From contig NZ_OBEH01000001.1 of the NCBI RefSeq assembly GCF_900215465.1, forward strand, positions 1,116,001-1,180,000: a stretch of DNA of 64,000 nt. Direction: 5' to 3'. How positions within the stretch are numbered: position 1 is the stretch's first letter; each line of letters opens with the position of its first letter. Positions 48,315-58,167 of this stretch are shown one piece after another. The stretch comes from Flagellimonas pacifica (GTDB lineage: Bacteria > Bacteroidota > Bacteroidia > Flavobacteriales > Flavobacteriaceae). Under the pieces are notes generated by a model. That model had not been told where the DNA came from, did no database searches, and was given only the letters and a program-made list of their open reading frames with translations. Made by a program: the position numbers and the translations under genes.

Positions 48315-49247
48315 TTAACAAAATCTACCCTGGATTTTGTCCACTATGGTTTGGGCCAACTTTTCTTTGCTTTGTAATGTCCAACCAGCCACATGGGGGG
48401 TTAATAGCACATTTTTGGCCTTTCGAAGATATTTGAAAGCCTTGGGTTTTTGCGTAAACATATTCTCAAACGACTTCTTTTCATATTCCAAGACATCCAA
48501 TCCTGCCCCTAATATTTTTTCTGATTTGAGCGCTTTTACCAAATCTTTAGTGACTACGCACTTTCCTCGTGCTGTATTCAGAAGCCAAAAAGATTTGTGG
48601 AACTTGTCTATAAATTCTGAATTGATCATTCCTGCCGTTAATTCGGTTTGCGGTACGTGTAAACTGATCACATCAGATTTTTGCTGTAATTCCATGATTC
48701 CAACCTGACGGGCATTTTCATCGCCAACGCCCCCCACAATATCGTAACAGATTACTTCGACATCAAAACCTTGAAGCTTTTTTGCAAAGGCTTTTCCCAT
48801 ATTGCCATAACCAATAATGCCTATGGTATTTCCATCTAATTCTACACCGCGATTACCTTCACGATTCCATTTGCCTTTTTTTACTTCTCGATTGGCTTTG
48901 GTCATTTTGTTCATGAGAGATAACAGCATGCCCAAGGTATGTTCACCAACCGCATTTCTATTGCCCTCAGGTGCAGAAGCCAAAAACACGTCTCTGTGTT
49001 TTGCATGTTCCGTATCAATGTTTTCTAGTCCAGCCCCAACTCTTCCTATAAATTTGAGATTGGTGGCTTTGTCCAAAAATTGTTGGTCCAAAGTAAATCG
49101 ACTGCGGATAATAATACCATCATACAAATGAATCTTGTTTTCCACGTCTTCTTTAGAAGATGTGTAATCTTCATCATTTTCAAATCCCAGTTGGGAAAGC
49201 TGTTCCAGGAGTAGGGGGTGGTTGGTATCTAGGTGGAGAACTTTCAT
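48315..49247 (-). CDS. D-2-hydroxyacid dehydrogenase (phosphoglycerate dehydrogenase-like)
   Basis: 310 residues. NAD-binding domain with GNTIGIIGYGNMGKAFAKKL (G-x-G-x2-G), DVISLHVPQTELTAGMIN, WLLNTARGKCVVTKDLVKAL and VLLTPHVAGWTLQSKEKL (catalytic His). SerA-like without the C-terminal ACT domain. It probably oxidises 3-phosphoglycerate or another 2-hydroxyacid; specificity cannot be read. Confidence 0.88.
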   Translation of the reverse strand: MKVLHLDTNHPLLLEQLSQLGFENDEDYTSSKEDVENKIHLYDGIIIRSRFTLDQQFLDKATNLKFIGRVGAGLENIDTEHAKHRDVFLASAPEGNRNAVGEHTLGMLLSLMNKMTKANREVKKGKWNREGNRGVELDGNTIGIIGYGNMGKAFAKKLQGFDVEVICYDIVGGVGDENARQVGIMELQQKSDVISLHVPQTELTAGMINSEFIDKFHKSFWLLNTARGKCVVTKDLVKALKSEKILGAGLDVLEYEKKSFENMFTQKPKAFKYLRKAKNVLLTPHVAGWTLQSKEKLAQTIVDKIQGRFC

Positions 49248-49267
49248 GAAGCTAAATATACAATTCC

Positions 49268-49633
49268 TTAAATTTTCGGATAATCCGTTTGCGTCTTTTC
49301 ATGTTGAACGTCGCCAGTATGAGCTGTGGTCAGTTTTTCAAAAAGGAGGACATGTACTTCCTCTCCATTTTTGGTAAGGGGGTTATGTTCAACTCCTTTA
49401 GGTACCACAATAATTTCACCTTCATTTATTATTTCTGTCCTATCCCTAAATTGCATATAAAGTGTTCCTTTGATTACTTGGAACAGTTCATCCTCATGCT
49501 CATGGGCATGCCAAACAAATTCTCCCTCTAACTTTGCCAAAAGTACTTGCATATCATTAACCAATGCTATTTGGTGAGGGTGCCATTGCTTGGTAAACTC
49601 CGCATGTTTTTGTTTTATGTTGATAGGTTTCAT
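49268..49633 (-). CDS. Cupin domain protein
   Basis: 121 residues with both cupin motifs: VWHAHEHEDELFQVIKGTLY (H-x-H-x3/4-E) and GEIIVVPKGVEHNPLTKNGE (P-x2-x-H). Single cupin barrel binding a metal. Reaction unknown. It precedes the dehydrogenase gene on the same strand. Confidence 0.88.
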   Translation of the reverse strand: MKPINIKQKHAEFTKQWHPHQIALVNDMQVLLAKLEGEFVWHAHEHEDELFQVIKGTLYMQFRDRTEIINEGEIIVVPKGVEHNPLTKNGEEVHVLLFEKLTTAHTGDVQHEKTQTDYPKI

Positions 49634-49645
49634 AGGTGTTAGAAA

Positions 49646-50998
49646 TTATATGCCCAAAATGATTTTAGCGATCCAAAAGTAGATCAGAATACCAAAAATA
49701 TCGTTACTGGTAGTAATGAAGGGACCCGTAGCAATAGCGGGGTCAATTCCCCTTTTATTTAAAAACAATGGAATAAATGTGCCAATAATTCCAGCTACAA
49801 TGATAACAGCAACCAGAGAAATGGAGATGGCCAGAGCAGTTAGGAAATCACCCTTCCATATCCAAGTAAATATCAAAAGCAGTAAGGCCAATATAAGCCC
49901 ATTTAGTAAAGAAAGCAGCATCTCTTTGATAAGCCGATTACTGATACTTCCTTTTAGGTCGTCATTGGCAAGTCCTTGTACGATAATCGCACTGGATTGT
50001 ACGCCAACATTTCCGGCCATGGCTGCAATTAATGGGGTAAAGAAAAACAGAATGGCGTGTTTGGATATCATTTCCTCAAAACCACCCATGATAGCAGCAG
50101 CACCTAGCCCACCAAATAAACCTAAAATTAACCAAGGTAAACGTGCTCGAGTAAGTTCCCAGATGCTATCATCGGCTTCTACATCTTGAGATATACCTGC
50201 AGCCATTTGATAATCTTTATCGGCTTCTTCTTTAATAACATCTACAATATCATCAATGGTAATCCTACCCACCAATCTGCCAATTTCATCTACTACGGGA
50301 ATGGCTTCCAAATCGTATTTTGACATGATCTTAGCAACTTCCTCAGCCTTTTCATTGACATCTACAGAGTCTACTTTTGAGATATACACATCTTTGATGT
50401 GTGTTTTTGTAGATGTGGTCAAAAGGTCCTTTAAAGAGAGCCTTCCTTTTAGTTTTTCTTCATCATCCACCACATAAATGGAATGTACCCGAGTAACATT
50501 TTCAGCTTGTGCACGCATCTCTTTTACACAGGTAAGCACGTTCCAGTTTTCCCTAACCTTCACAAGCTCTTTTGCCATGAGACCTCCTGCAGAATCTTCA
50601 TCGTAACGCAAAAGGTCAACAATATCCTTGGCGTGATCTTTATCTTCAATTTCAGAAATGACCTTTTGGATAATCTCTTTGGGGAGCTCACTAACAATAT
50701 CCGCAGCATCATCGGTGTCCAATTCTTCCAGCTCACCGGCAATTTCTTTCACTGAAAGGTTGTTCAAAACTGCTTCCCGGATATCTTCATCCATTTCAGC
50801 GAGAATATCAGAGGTTTTCTCACTGTCGAGGAGTTTAATGAGATAGGTGGCCTCGTCTACGGTAAGTTCATCAGCAATTTCAGCAATATCCGCATAGTGG
50901 AATTCTTTCATCATTGACCGAAGGTCACCGTTCTTATTTTCGGTGATCAACAGTTTAATGTCTGCTATAAGCTCGTCTGTGAGTTTAAACGGGGTCAT
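49646..50998 (-). CDS. mgtE: Magnesium transporter MgtE
   Basis: 450 residues: MgtE_N superhelix (~30-130), CBS pair (~135-255; [20 protein letters not shown] and [20 protein letters not shown]), then five transmembrane helices with the conserved [12 protein letters not shown] and [18 protein letters not shown]. It carries out gated Mg2+ uptake across the inner membrane. Its start overlaps the end of rsmA by 14 bp, so translation is probably coupled. Confidence 0.95.
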   Translation of the reverse strand: MTPFKLTDELIADIKLLITENKNGDLRSMMKEFHYADIAEIADELTVDEATYLIKLLDSEKTSDILAEMDEDIREAVLNNLSVKEIAGELEELDTDDAADIVSELPKEIIQKVISEIEDKDHAKDIVDLLRYDEDSAGGLMAKELVKVRENWNVLTCVKEMRAQAENVTRVHSIYVVDDEEKLKGRLSLKDLLTTSTKTHIKDVYISKVDSVDVNEKAEEVAKIMSKYDLEAIPVVDEIGRLVGRITIDDIVDVIKEEADKDYQMAAGISQDVEADDSIWELTRARLPWLILGLFGGLGAAAIMGGFEEMISKHAILFFFTPLIAAMAGNVGVQSSAIIVQGLANDDLKGSISNRLIKEMLLSLLNGLILALLLLIFTWIWKGDFLTALAISISLVAVIIVAGIIGTFIPLFLNKRGIDPAIATGPFITTSNDIFGILIYFWIAKIILGI

Positions 50999-51842
50999 CT
51001 GCTATCTTCTGTGTTAGCGCTACAAAATCGGCAACGGTTAGCTGCTCTGGACGCTGGTCAAAGATAGTATCTTCTTTTAGATTTTTAGATAGGTTGAAAG
51101 TTTTAAGACTATTGCGAATGGTCTTGCGTCTTTGGTTAAAGGCAAGCTTTACCACTCTAAAAAACAATTGCTCATTACAAGGAAGGATGATATCGTTTTT
51201 CCGAGTTAGGCGCAAAACTCCGGAATGTACTTTGGGCGGAGGATCAAATACCTCTGGTGGAACCGTAAATAAGTATTCCGCATTGTAGAAAGCTTGTGTG
51301 AGTACAGACAGAATTCCATAGGTTTTACTCCCTGGTTTTTCGCAGATACGTTGCGCAACTTCTTTTTGGAACATTCCGGAAAACTCTGGAATTTGTTGCC
51401 GTATTTCCAGCATTTTAAAAACAATCTGGCTGGAGATGTTGTAAGGAAAATTTCCAGTTATCGCAAATTGTTCATCTCCGTACAATTGCTTCAAATCGAA
51501 CTTTAGAAAATCGGCCTCAATAACATTTAATCTATTGTTCCTTTCCAAAATTGCCGCATGTTCCAACGGAAAACTATGATTCAAATAAACAATTGATTCT
51601 TCGTCTAGGTCCATGGCGACCAAATCTAAATCCCTTTGTAAGAGATATTTGGTAAGAACTCCCATTCCCGGGCCAATTTCTATAACATTGGTATAGCCAC
51701 TAAGTGAAAGGGTTTCTGCAATTTTTTGAGCAATGGATTCGTCCTTCAAAAAGTGCTGGCCTAGATGCTTTTTAGCCTTTACCGCTCCATTGATATTCCC
51801 GTTTTTACTTTTGGAGAACTTTTTCTTGTTTTTTTTGGACAC
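50985..51842 (-). CDS. rsmA: 16S rRNA (adenine(1518)-N6/adenine(1519)-N6)-dimethyltransferase
   Basis: 285 residues from a GTG at 51842. SAM-binding motif [17 protein letters not shown] and catalytic NFPYNIS (N-L/F-P-Y). The N-terminal ~25 residues are very basic ([14 protein letters not shown]) and extend the usual KsgA, then [20 protein letters not shown] is the family start. It dimethylates two adenines at the 3' end of 16S rRNA. Co-transcribed with mgtE. Confidence 0.94.
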   Translation of the reverse strand: MSKKNKKKFSKSKNGNINGAVKAKKHLGQHFLKDESIAQKIAETLSLSGYTNVIEIGPGMGVLTKYLLQRDLDLVAMDLDEESIVYLNHSFPLEHAAILERNNRLNVIEADFLKFDLKQLYGDEQFAITGNFPYNISSQIVFKMLEIRQQIPEFSGMFQKEVAQRICEKPGSKTYGILSVLTQAFYNAEYLFTVPPEVFDPPPKVHSGVLRLTRKNDIILPCNEQLFFRVVKLAFNQRRKTIRNSLKTFNLSKNLKEDTIFDQRPEQLTVADFVALTQKIADDPV

Positions 51843-51901
51843 GAGACTTTTTTGAAAGTTAGTTTGATCTTCAATTTTGGCGATTTTGAAGCCCTTGCTT
51901 G

Positions 51902-52219
51902 TTAGGCTATCTGTTGGCTGATAATTTCAAGCTCTGTTCTAAATGCCACAAATTTGTTTGCGAACAGTTTTAAGGCATCACCCCGAAGTCGTTCGGCATC
52001 TTCTATATAGTATAATTCCAGGGTTTCGCGATCTTTTGTGGTGTATTGCACGGAATAGGTTGCACCTCCCATATCTTCTTCAACCAATACCTTTGCCATT
52101 TTGGCATGGGAAAACTTTCCTGTGGCCAGCATATCTGGAACATGTTTGTCTTTCATCCATAATAGCCATTGGTCATGAACACTTTCATCAACATTTATAG
52201 TAACGTTATAAATAAGCAT
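51902..52219 (-). CDS. DUF4286 family protein
   Basis: 105 residues: [20 protein letters not shown], then [40 protein letters not shown]. Small conserved Bacteroidota protein of ferredoxin-like (dimeric alpha/beta barrel) appearance, function unknown. It sits between the TPR protein and rsmA on the same strand. Confidence 0.85.
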   Translation of the reverse strand: MLIYNVTINVDESVHDQWLLWMKDKHVPDMLATGKFSHAKMAKVLVEEDMGGATYSVQYTTKDRETLELYYIEDAERLRGDALKLFANKFVAFRTELEIISQQIA

Positions 52220-52253
52220 CTAATTTTGTTTAACGAATCAAAGTAACAAAGAA

Positions 52254-54038
52254 TTAGTTGATTGCATCACCTCTGAGTCTTCTAAAATGCTTGCGAGCCT
52301 TTGGAAAATAGTAACTGTCCTGGTAGTTGTAGATTATTTTTTCGTAATGAACTTTTGCTTTTTCCTGTTGATTCAATTTGGTCCTGTACAATTCGCCTAG
52401 AGCAAAATGGGCATCATCAGCTAGAATACCATCAGCATAAAATTCTACTATTTTTTTATAATTGAACTCGGCGTCAGAAAAAGATTTTTGATTTTCTAAA
52501 AGTTGCGCCTGTTTCAACAAAGCTTCATCCTCTATTTTTTCTCCCTTGTGGTGTTGTAAAATGTCTTCCAATGCCTCAATGGATTCTTTGTTCTTATTTT
52601 GATAAGCCAAAAGATCGGCTCGTGCGTATTTTTTTAGAGCGGTTTGGGTGGAGTCTTCAAGTGAGTTGTCAGAGATCAAAAGACTCAATTGCATGGCATC
52701 ATTTGCAATTAGTTGAGAAGTGGAACCACGAAGCACTTTTAGTTGTGTGAGTGCCCAATCGAAGTCACCTTTGTAAAAACTGGTCTGAGCTACTTTAAAA
52801 CGGGCATCTTGACCCAGCACATCATTTTTTAGGCTTTTTTGGACTTGAGTAAAATAAATTAATGCTTGATTGAATTTTTGATCAAACACCAAAATATTGC
52901 CCAAAGCCATTTTTACATATGCAACGCCCATACGTCCCAAAGGAAGCTTCAAACTTTCTTTTAACATTGCAATGGCAGGAGTTGCAGTTTCTTTCTTAAA
53001 AGTTAGAAAATTGGCGTAGGCAATTTGCAATTGGAGTGTTCTACTATCATTTCCATATTCCCTAACTAACTCATTGAATTTTTTTTCAACAGCATCCAAT
53101 TTTTTGTCATTGGCATCTACAAGTTCAATATCAATAATATGAAGTTCGGCGTTTAGTTTGGTGACGGGGTCATTACTATTTTCTATCATGAATTTATAAA
53201 TGGAAGCTGCAGACTCATGGTCTTTGTCTTCCATGGCAATTTGTCCCAGGTTATTGAGGCGATCCAATGAAGCTCCTTCGGAACGCTTATAGATAGCTTT
53301 TTCTTGCCCAAATGCACTTTTGTATTGTTTTTGCTGAATGAAAAGCCAACTCAATAGCTCATTCCACAAGATATCAGGGTTTTTCTGGGCATTTTGTAGT
53401 AGTACTTTTCGTAGTAAAATGTTATTGGCATTGGATGGAACTTCAGAAATAAAGTCATCCAGATTCCTAAGAACGTTGGAGCGGGAGGTTCTGCCTTCTA
53501 CAATTAGATTTAGATAGGACTGATACATTTTTTCAATATTGCCCTGTTCTCCATAGATTCTTGCTAACTGAAAATCGTAATTTAAATCTGGCTTCAGTGC
53601 CATAGCTCTGGTATAGGCCTCAATGGCATAATCCAATAGTGCATATTTTTGAAACCGATATCCCACACTATAACCAAAGTTTGGATTTTCTTCTATTTTT
53701 TGAATGGCCTTATCATAATAAATAGTAGACTGATCTGGCTGGTTTTGCAAAGTATAATTATAGCCCAATTCTATAAAAAATGTTGGGAAGGCATAAGTTT
53801 CCTTTATTTTTTTTGAAAGAAAGTCTTGAGCTTCAGTATATCGTTCCAATTGTTGGTAACAGGCCACCAATCCCTCTGAATAATCTGTGCGTCTTGGGTT
53901 TTTTTGAACCAATTTTTCATAAAAGACTACGGCTTTTTCATAATCTCCATTATTGAAATACTGTTTGGCCAGAAAATCTTCTTGAGAATAGCTAGCCTGA
54001 AGTATAAAACATGAAATAAGAAATATGAAGTGTCGCAA
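52254..54038 (-). CDS. Exported TPR-repeat protein, TTG start
   Basis: 594 residues, almost wholly tetratricopeptide repeats (for example FNNGDYEKAVVFYEKLVQKN, YAIEAYTRAMALKPDL, ILADDAHFALGELYRTKLNQ). The signal peptide (RHFIFLISCFILQASYSQ) begins right after the TTG at 54038; a stop lies four codons upstream and no ATG exists, so TTG is the start. TPR proteins of this kind assemble periplasmic complexes. Partners unknown. Confidence 0.88.
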   Translation of the reverse strand: MRHFIFLISCFILQASYSQEDFLAKQYFNNGDYEKAVVFYEKLVQKNPRRTDYSEGLVACYQQLERYTEAQDFLSKKIKETYAFPTFFIELGYNYTLQNQPDQSTIYYDKAIQKIEENPNFGYSVGYRFQKYALLDYAIEAYTRAMALKPDLNYDFQLARIYGEQGNIEKMYQSYLNLIVEGRTSRSNVLRNLDDFISEVPSNANNILLRKVLLQNAQKNPDILWNELLSWLFIQQKQYKSAFGQEKAIYKRSEGASLDRLNNLGQIAMEDKDHESAASIYKFMIENSNDPVTKLNAELHIIDIELVDANDKKLDAVEKKFNELVREYGNDSRTLQLQIAYANFLTFKKETATPAIAMLKESLKLPLGRMGVAYVKMALGNILVFDQKFNQALIYFTQVQKSLKNDVLGQDARFKVAQTSFYKGDFDWALTQLKVLRGSTSQLIANDAMQLSLLISDNSLEDSTQTALKKYARADLLAYQNKNKESIEALEDILQHHKGEKIEDEALLKQAQLLENQKSFSDAEFNYKKIVEFYADGILADDAHFALGELYRTKLNQQEKAKVHYEKIIYNYQDSYYFPKARKHFRRLRGDAIN

Positions 54039-54053
54039 TTCGTTGTTTTATTT

Positions 54054-54061
54054 CAAATATA
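54054..54061 (-). promoter_or_regulatory. Putative -7 element TATATTTG of the TPR gene
   Basis: TATATTTG on the minus strand ends 16 bp before the TTG start codon of the TPR gene. This supports the TTG start by leaving no room for a longer frame. Confidence 0.5.
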
Positions 54062-54241
54062 ACGTAGAAAAATGCCGGTTGATGTTAAGCAAGTCCAAAT
54101 AAGTGATTTATTTTTAAACGAGCGACTCGGAACTCGTATTGATCATATAATGGGATTTAATAATCATTTAACAATATATTTATGTATGTAGGAAAATTAT
54201 TACATAATTTTAATGGATATTAATATTTAAACCCCACTATC

Positions 54242-54625
54242 ATGAAAACAAGAAGTAAATTTATGATTGCATTATTTGCATTAACTCTAATTACATTTGT
54301 TACTGCACAGAATGTTGAATCTGCCCCATCTTTATTAGCTAATGATGCTCCATCGGAAATTAATTCTTTGGAATCGGCAAAAGCTGCAAGTATATCCCTT
54401 TCTTGGTGTGGAACTGGGCCTTATGGACAGGTTGATGCCTCGGTGATGGGAGGTACAGGTCCTTATAAATGGTATCAAGGCGGCAGTCTGCTTACCACTA
54501 CATTTTCCTCGTCAGTAACCTTGAGTTTTGGTTGTAACGGTGGTGTTATAACTGTAAAAGATGCCAATAATAATCAGGATTCTGATATTGTGCCTCAGGG
54601 ATGTCAAGATCATGGCTGTAATTAA
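54242..54625 (+). CDS. Small secreted protein with SprB-like repeat and four cysteines
   Basis: 127 residues. Signal peptide (MIALFALTLITFVTAQ). The mature part has one SprB-type module: ASVMGGTGPYKWYQGG and VTLSFGCNGGVITVKDANNN, as in adhesin repeats that start GGTGPY and end in V-V-D-A-N-G-C. Four cysteines (SWCGTG, FGCNGG, GCQDHGCN) suggest disulfides. It could be a single-module surface or secreted ligand. A strong bidirectional terminator follows. Confidence 0.72.
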   Translation: MKTRSKFMIALFALTLITFVTAQNVESAPSLLANDAPSEINSLESAKAASISLSWCGTGPYGQVDASVMGGTGPYKWYQGGSLLTTTFSSSVTLSFGCNGGVITVKDANNNQDSDIVPQGCQDHGCN

Positions 54626-54651
54626 CAAGGAGTAGGATAAAATCCAACATA

Positions 54652-54694
54652 AAAACTATCGAGAAGTGTTCAGCTCTCGATAGTTTTATTTTTA
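54652..54694. terminator. Bidirectional terminator
   Basis: AAAACTATCGAGA (54652-54664) pairs with TCTCGATAGTTTT (54675-54687), with Ts on both sides. It ends the SprB-like gene and, on the minus strand, serS. Confidence 0.9.
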
Positions 54695-54715
54695 CAATAT
54701 ATTTTTCTGAAGGGT

Positions 54716-55987
54716 TTACTTGATTTCATCAAACCCACAATAGGGAACCAAAGCGTCAGGAACCTTAATACCATTTGGGGTTTGATAATTCTCTAGGATT
54801 CCAGCTAAAACTCTAGGTAAAGCTAATGCACTTCCATTTAGAGTGTGTGCCAACTGACTTTTTCCATTCTCATCTTTAAAACGAAGCTTTAACCTGTTTG
54901 CCTGAAAGGTTTCAAAATTGGAAACCGAGCTTATTTCCAACCATCTGTCCTGGGCTGTGGAAAACACTTCAAAATCGTAGGTAAGTGCAGAGGTAAAACC
55001 TAAATCCCCTCCACAAAGACGAAGAACCCTATATGGGAGGTTCAATTCCCTAAGAATATTTTTGACATGCTCTACCATTTGGTCCAATGCTTGGTATGAG
55101 TTGTTTGGATGTTCAATGCGAACCACTTCAACTTTATCAAATTGGTGCAAACGATTTAAGCCTCGAACATGAGCTCCATAACTTCCAGCCTCTCTTCTAA
55201 AACATGGGGTATATCCAGTATATTTTATTGGAAAATCCTCTTGGGAAACCATGTCACCTCTATGTAAGTTGGTAATGGGGACTTCAGCTGTGGGAATTAA
55301 ATACAAATCATCTGCCTGTATATGATACATTTGGCCTTCTTTGTCAGGTAACTGCCCCGTTCCATATCCTGAAGCCTCATTTATCATGAGCGGAGGTTGT
55401 ACCTCGGTGTACCCAGCTTCTGTATTTTTATCCAGAAAATAAGAAATCAGTGCACGTTGTAACCGAGCACCTTTGCCCTTATATACAGGAAACCCAGCTC
55501 CTGTAACTTTTACACCAAGCTCAAAATCTATGATGTCGTACTTTTTTGCCAACTCCCAATGGGGTAATGCATCTTCTGAAAGGGATGGAATTTCCCCTTC
55601 ACGGAAAATCTCTTCATTGTCTTGATCAGTATTGCCTGACGGAACTGATTGATGAGGGATATTAGGCACTTGATACAAGTGCTCTTGAAGTGCGGCCGTG
55701 GTGGCATTTAAATCTTCACCCAGCTGTTTTGATGTTTCTTTGAGACCTGCGGTCTGCGCTTTTATGGCATTGGCTTCCTGTGCTTTTCCAACTTTAAAAA
55801 GCTGACCAATTTCTTTGGATAATCTATTGGACTCCGCCAAAGTGCCATCCAATTCGGTTTGGATAGAGCGCCTTTTTTCATCTAAATCCAAAATTGCACA
55901 TAGGATGGGTTCCGCATCAATATTTCGTTTTTTAAGTGCGGTAACGATACTTTCTTTATTCTCCCGAATGGTCTGTAATTGAAGCAT
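54716..55987 (-). CDS. serS: Serine--tRNA ligase
   Basis: 423 residues. N-terminal coiled-coil arm (about residues 30-105: LDEKRRSIQTELDGTLAESN, LKETSKQLGEDLNATTAALQ) that grips the tRNA, then class II catalytic motifs with PTAEVPITNLHRG, CFRREAGSYGAHVRGLNRLH (motif 2) and NGSALALPRVLAGILENYQ (motif 3). Monocistronic. Confidence 0.97.
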   Translation of the reverse strand: MLQLQTIRENKESIVTALKKRNIDAEPILCAILDLDEKRRSIQTELDGTLAESNRLSKEIGQLFKVGKAQEANAIKAQTAGLKETSKQLGEDLNATTAALQEHLYQVPNIPHQSVPSGNTDQDNEEIFREGEIPSLSEDALPHWELAKKYDIIDFELGVKVTGAGFPVYKGKGARLQRALISYFLDKNTEAGYTEVQPPLMINEASGYGTGQLPDKEGQMYHIQADDLYLIPTAEVPITNLHRGDMVSQEDFPIKYTGYTPCFRREAGSYGAHVRGLNRLHQFDKVEVVRIEHPNNSYQALDQMVEHVKNILRELNLPYRVLRLCGGDLGFTSALTYDFEVFSTAQDRWLEISSVSNFETFQANRLKLRFKDENGKSQLAHTLNGSALALPRVLAGILENYQTPNGIKVPDALVPYCGFDEIK

Positions 55988-56005
55988 GGGTTTTTATTAG
56001 AGCTG

Positions 56006-56013
56006 CAAATTTA
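56006..56013 (-). promoter_or_regulatory. Putative serS -7 element TAAATTTG
   Basis: Exact TAnnTTTG on the minus strand, 18 bp before the ATG of serS at 55987. No clear -33 TTG. Confidence 0.45.
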
Positions 56014-56147
56014 GGGTATCTTACAATAAAACGAGGTAAGCATTTAATTGAATCTGATAAAATGAATTCAATGTAATGAACAACACAAAAGTAACTTGAC
56101 TAAAGTAAGGTTAACCTATATCATAGTATAAGGCTATTGCCATTAAA

Positions 56148-56789
56148 TCAAGCATTACCTATTTTGAAGCCAAGCAGGTGCTTTTTTAAAAACAAGAGAA
56201 ATATTTTCGGGGAATCATGATACACTATTTTTTTAATTTGTTTTATAGCACGACTAATATGTTTTTCAACTGTTTTTTCCGAAAGGCCAAGCTCTGTAGC
56301 AATTTCCTTGTATTTGTAGCCTTCCTTTTTACTAAGTAAAAAGACTCTTTTCCGTTTTTTTGGTAATTGGTCAATTGCTTCTTCCAAGAGTTTTATTTTT
56401 TTCTCTATTATTTCACGATCCATATCAACCACTTGACCTAGTACTTCCTGTTTCAGCTCTAAAAGCAATTTTTCTTTTTTCTTTATTATGCCTGCATCTT
56501 TTACAAATTCATTGAACACTGCACGGTACAGGTAACTCTTTAAAGATGTTGTGATTTCAATTTTATCTCTGGTCTGCCAAATTTTTATAAGGACGTTCTG
56601 TACAATATCTTCCGCACGATGAACATCACCTGTTAAGGCATAACAATACTGAACCAAGCTCTTATAATAAAGCTCATAAAGATTTTTATAAGCTCTTTCG
56701 TCGCCTCTCTTTAACCCTACCGTCAATATTTCCTTTTCTATGGGCAAATTTTCAGAATGAAGATGATTGTTATTAACAAATATTAACAA
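56148..56789 (-). CDS. ECF RNA polymerase sigma factor (Bacteroidota expansion type)
   Basis: 213 residues. Sigma region 2 (VQYCYALTGDVHRAEDIVQN, then VLIKIWQTRD) and region 4 (KRKRVFLLSKKEGYKYKEIA, SEKTVEKHISRAIKQIKK). It is divergent from the FecR anti-sigma gene at 56862 and so probably drives the locus on the right. The start is a TTG at 56789 (or TTG at 56747): no ATG is available, and a stop lies two codons upstream. Confidence 0.88.
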   Translation of the reverse strand: MLIFVNNNHLHSENLPIEKEILTVGLKRGDERAYKNLYELYYKSLVQYCYALTGDVHRAEDIVQNVLIKIWQTRDKIEITTSLKSYLYRAVFNEFVKDAGIIKKKEKLLLELKQEVLGQVVDMDREIIEKKIKLLEEAIDQLPKKRKRVFLLSKKEGYKYKEIATELGLSEKTVEKHISRAIKQIKKIVYHDSPKIFLLFLKKHLLGFKIGNA

Positions 56790-56861
56790 ATATTAAAAAA
56801 AGTTTAAAAAAAGTGTAGGGTAATCATTAAATAATGAGTCATAGTTCTAGATAAAGTCAAT

Positions 56862-58037
56862 ATGACAGACAAAAAACTGGAAATTTTACTACAACGTTTT
56901 CGACAAGGTGGTTTGACAGAGAAAGAACTGGATAATCTTATCGATCTACTTTCGGATGAGAAAACCAAGAAAAAGTACAAAGAATCTGTTGAGGTTGAAT
57001 ATTTATTATCCATTAAGTATGTTGATATAGACCCAAAAGCTGCTTACTTGGATTTTTTATCCAAAAAATCATTAAGGGATAGAAGTGGAAATGCTTTAAG
57101 AAAAAGACGTAATGCATTTTTTGGATATGCAGCTGTATTCCTTGGTTTTATAGGCCTAGGTTATTTACTATGGCTAAACAATGGAAAGGAATTATCTCCA
57201 TCCCCATTGATAGAAATAGAAGAAAAGGCTATTACACTGCAGTTAGAAAGTGGAAAGACAAAGGTAATCCATGAAGATGGGAGTTCTCAAATAACAGATG
57301 AAAATGGACGTACCCTTGCAGTACAAAAAGATGGGGGGATTACCTACGAAGAGAATACAGATATTGAAAAACTTGTCTATAACGAACTTCATGTCCCTTA
57401 CGGGAAAAAATTTAGAATAGAGCTTTCTGATGGAACCATGGTGCATTTGAACTCTGGGTCATCTTTAAAATACCCTATCAAATTTTTAAAGGGGAAAAAT
57501 AGAGATGTTTTTATAGATGGAGAGGCATTTTTTGATGTCATTGAGGATAAAGAACATCCATTTACAGTTCATGCAGGGGAGGTAAACGTAAGAGTGTTAG
57601 GTACTAATTTCAATGTGTCTTCATATAAAGAAGATGTAAGTGTAAATACTGTTTTGGTATCGGGGCATGTTAAATTGTATGATGCTTCTGATAGGTATGA
57701 TTCAAAAACGTCATTTGATATTGAACCGGAGCAAATGGGAGTATGGAACAAGGAACAGGGGGAATTCAGTTCAAAACAAGTTGACACAAATATTCATACG
57801 GCTTGGATGCAAGGAAAACTCATTTTTAGAGATATGCCCTTTAAGGATATTCGTAAAAAATTGGAAAGACATTACAATGTTTCCATTGTAAATAGTAATG
57901 AAGTATTTGATGAAAACACGTTCAGTGCTGCTTTTGATATTGAAAATATTGAAGAAGTCTTGGAGACGTTTAGTAGAAATTTTGGAATCAAATATGAGAT
58001 AATAAATAATGAAGTAATAATAAAACCTAAAAACTAA
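56862..58037 (+). CDS. FecR family anti-sigma factor
   Basis: 391 residues. N-terminal cytoplasmic sigma-binding part (~1-80), one membrane helix (FFGYAAVFLGFIGLGYLLWL, ~85-105), FecR domain (LHVPYGKKFRIELSDGTMVH ... FDVIEDKEHPFTVHAG) and C-terminal DUF4974 (AWMQGKLIFRDMPFKDIRKK) that contacts the receptor's STN domain. It passes substrate signals from the SusC-type receptor to the ECF sigma factor. Confidence 0.93.
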   Translation: MTDKKLEILLQRFRQGGLTEKELDNLIDLLSDEKTKKKYKESVEVEYLLSIKYVDIDPKAAYLDFLSKKSLRDRSGNALRKRRNAFFGYAAVFLGFIGLGYLLWLNNGKELSPSPLIEIEEKAITLQLESGKTKVIHEDGSSQITDENGRTLAVQKDGGITYEENTDIEKLVYNELHVPYGKKFRIELSDGTMVHLNSGSSLKYPIKFLKGKNRDVFIDGEAFFDVIEDKEHPFTVHAGEVNVRVLGTNFNVSSYKEDVSVNTVLVSGHVKLYDASDRYDSKTSFDIEPEQMGVWNKEQGEFSSKQVDTNIHTAWMQGKLIFRDMPFKDIRKKLERHYNVSIVNSNEVFDENTFSAAFDIENIEEVLETFSRNFGIKYEIINNEVIIKPKN

Positions 58038-58090
58038 CCGCCTATGTGAAAACGAAAAACAAAACCAATCAATTTGATCAGATACAAAAA

Positions 58091-58119
58091 AGGGGAATGC
58101 TAGGAACACTCCCCTGATT
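58091..58119 (+). other. Hairpin between fecR-like gene and susC
   Basis: AGGGGA (58091-58096) pairs with TCCCCT (58110-58115), followed by a short T-run (GATTTT). It is a weak terminator or attenuator between the anti-sigma gene and the susC-like gene, allowing separate control of the transport genes. Confidence 0.5.
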
Positions 58120-58167
58120 TTAAAGATGTTCGATTAAATAAATAACCAAACAAAGCAACACAAAAAT

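Noticed and set aside
49716..50189. 157-residue plus-strand reading frame
   Set aside because: Antisense to mgtE transmembrane segments, which explains its length; no independent evidence.
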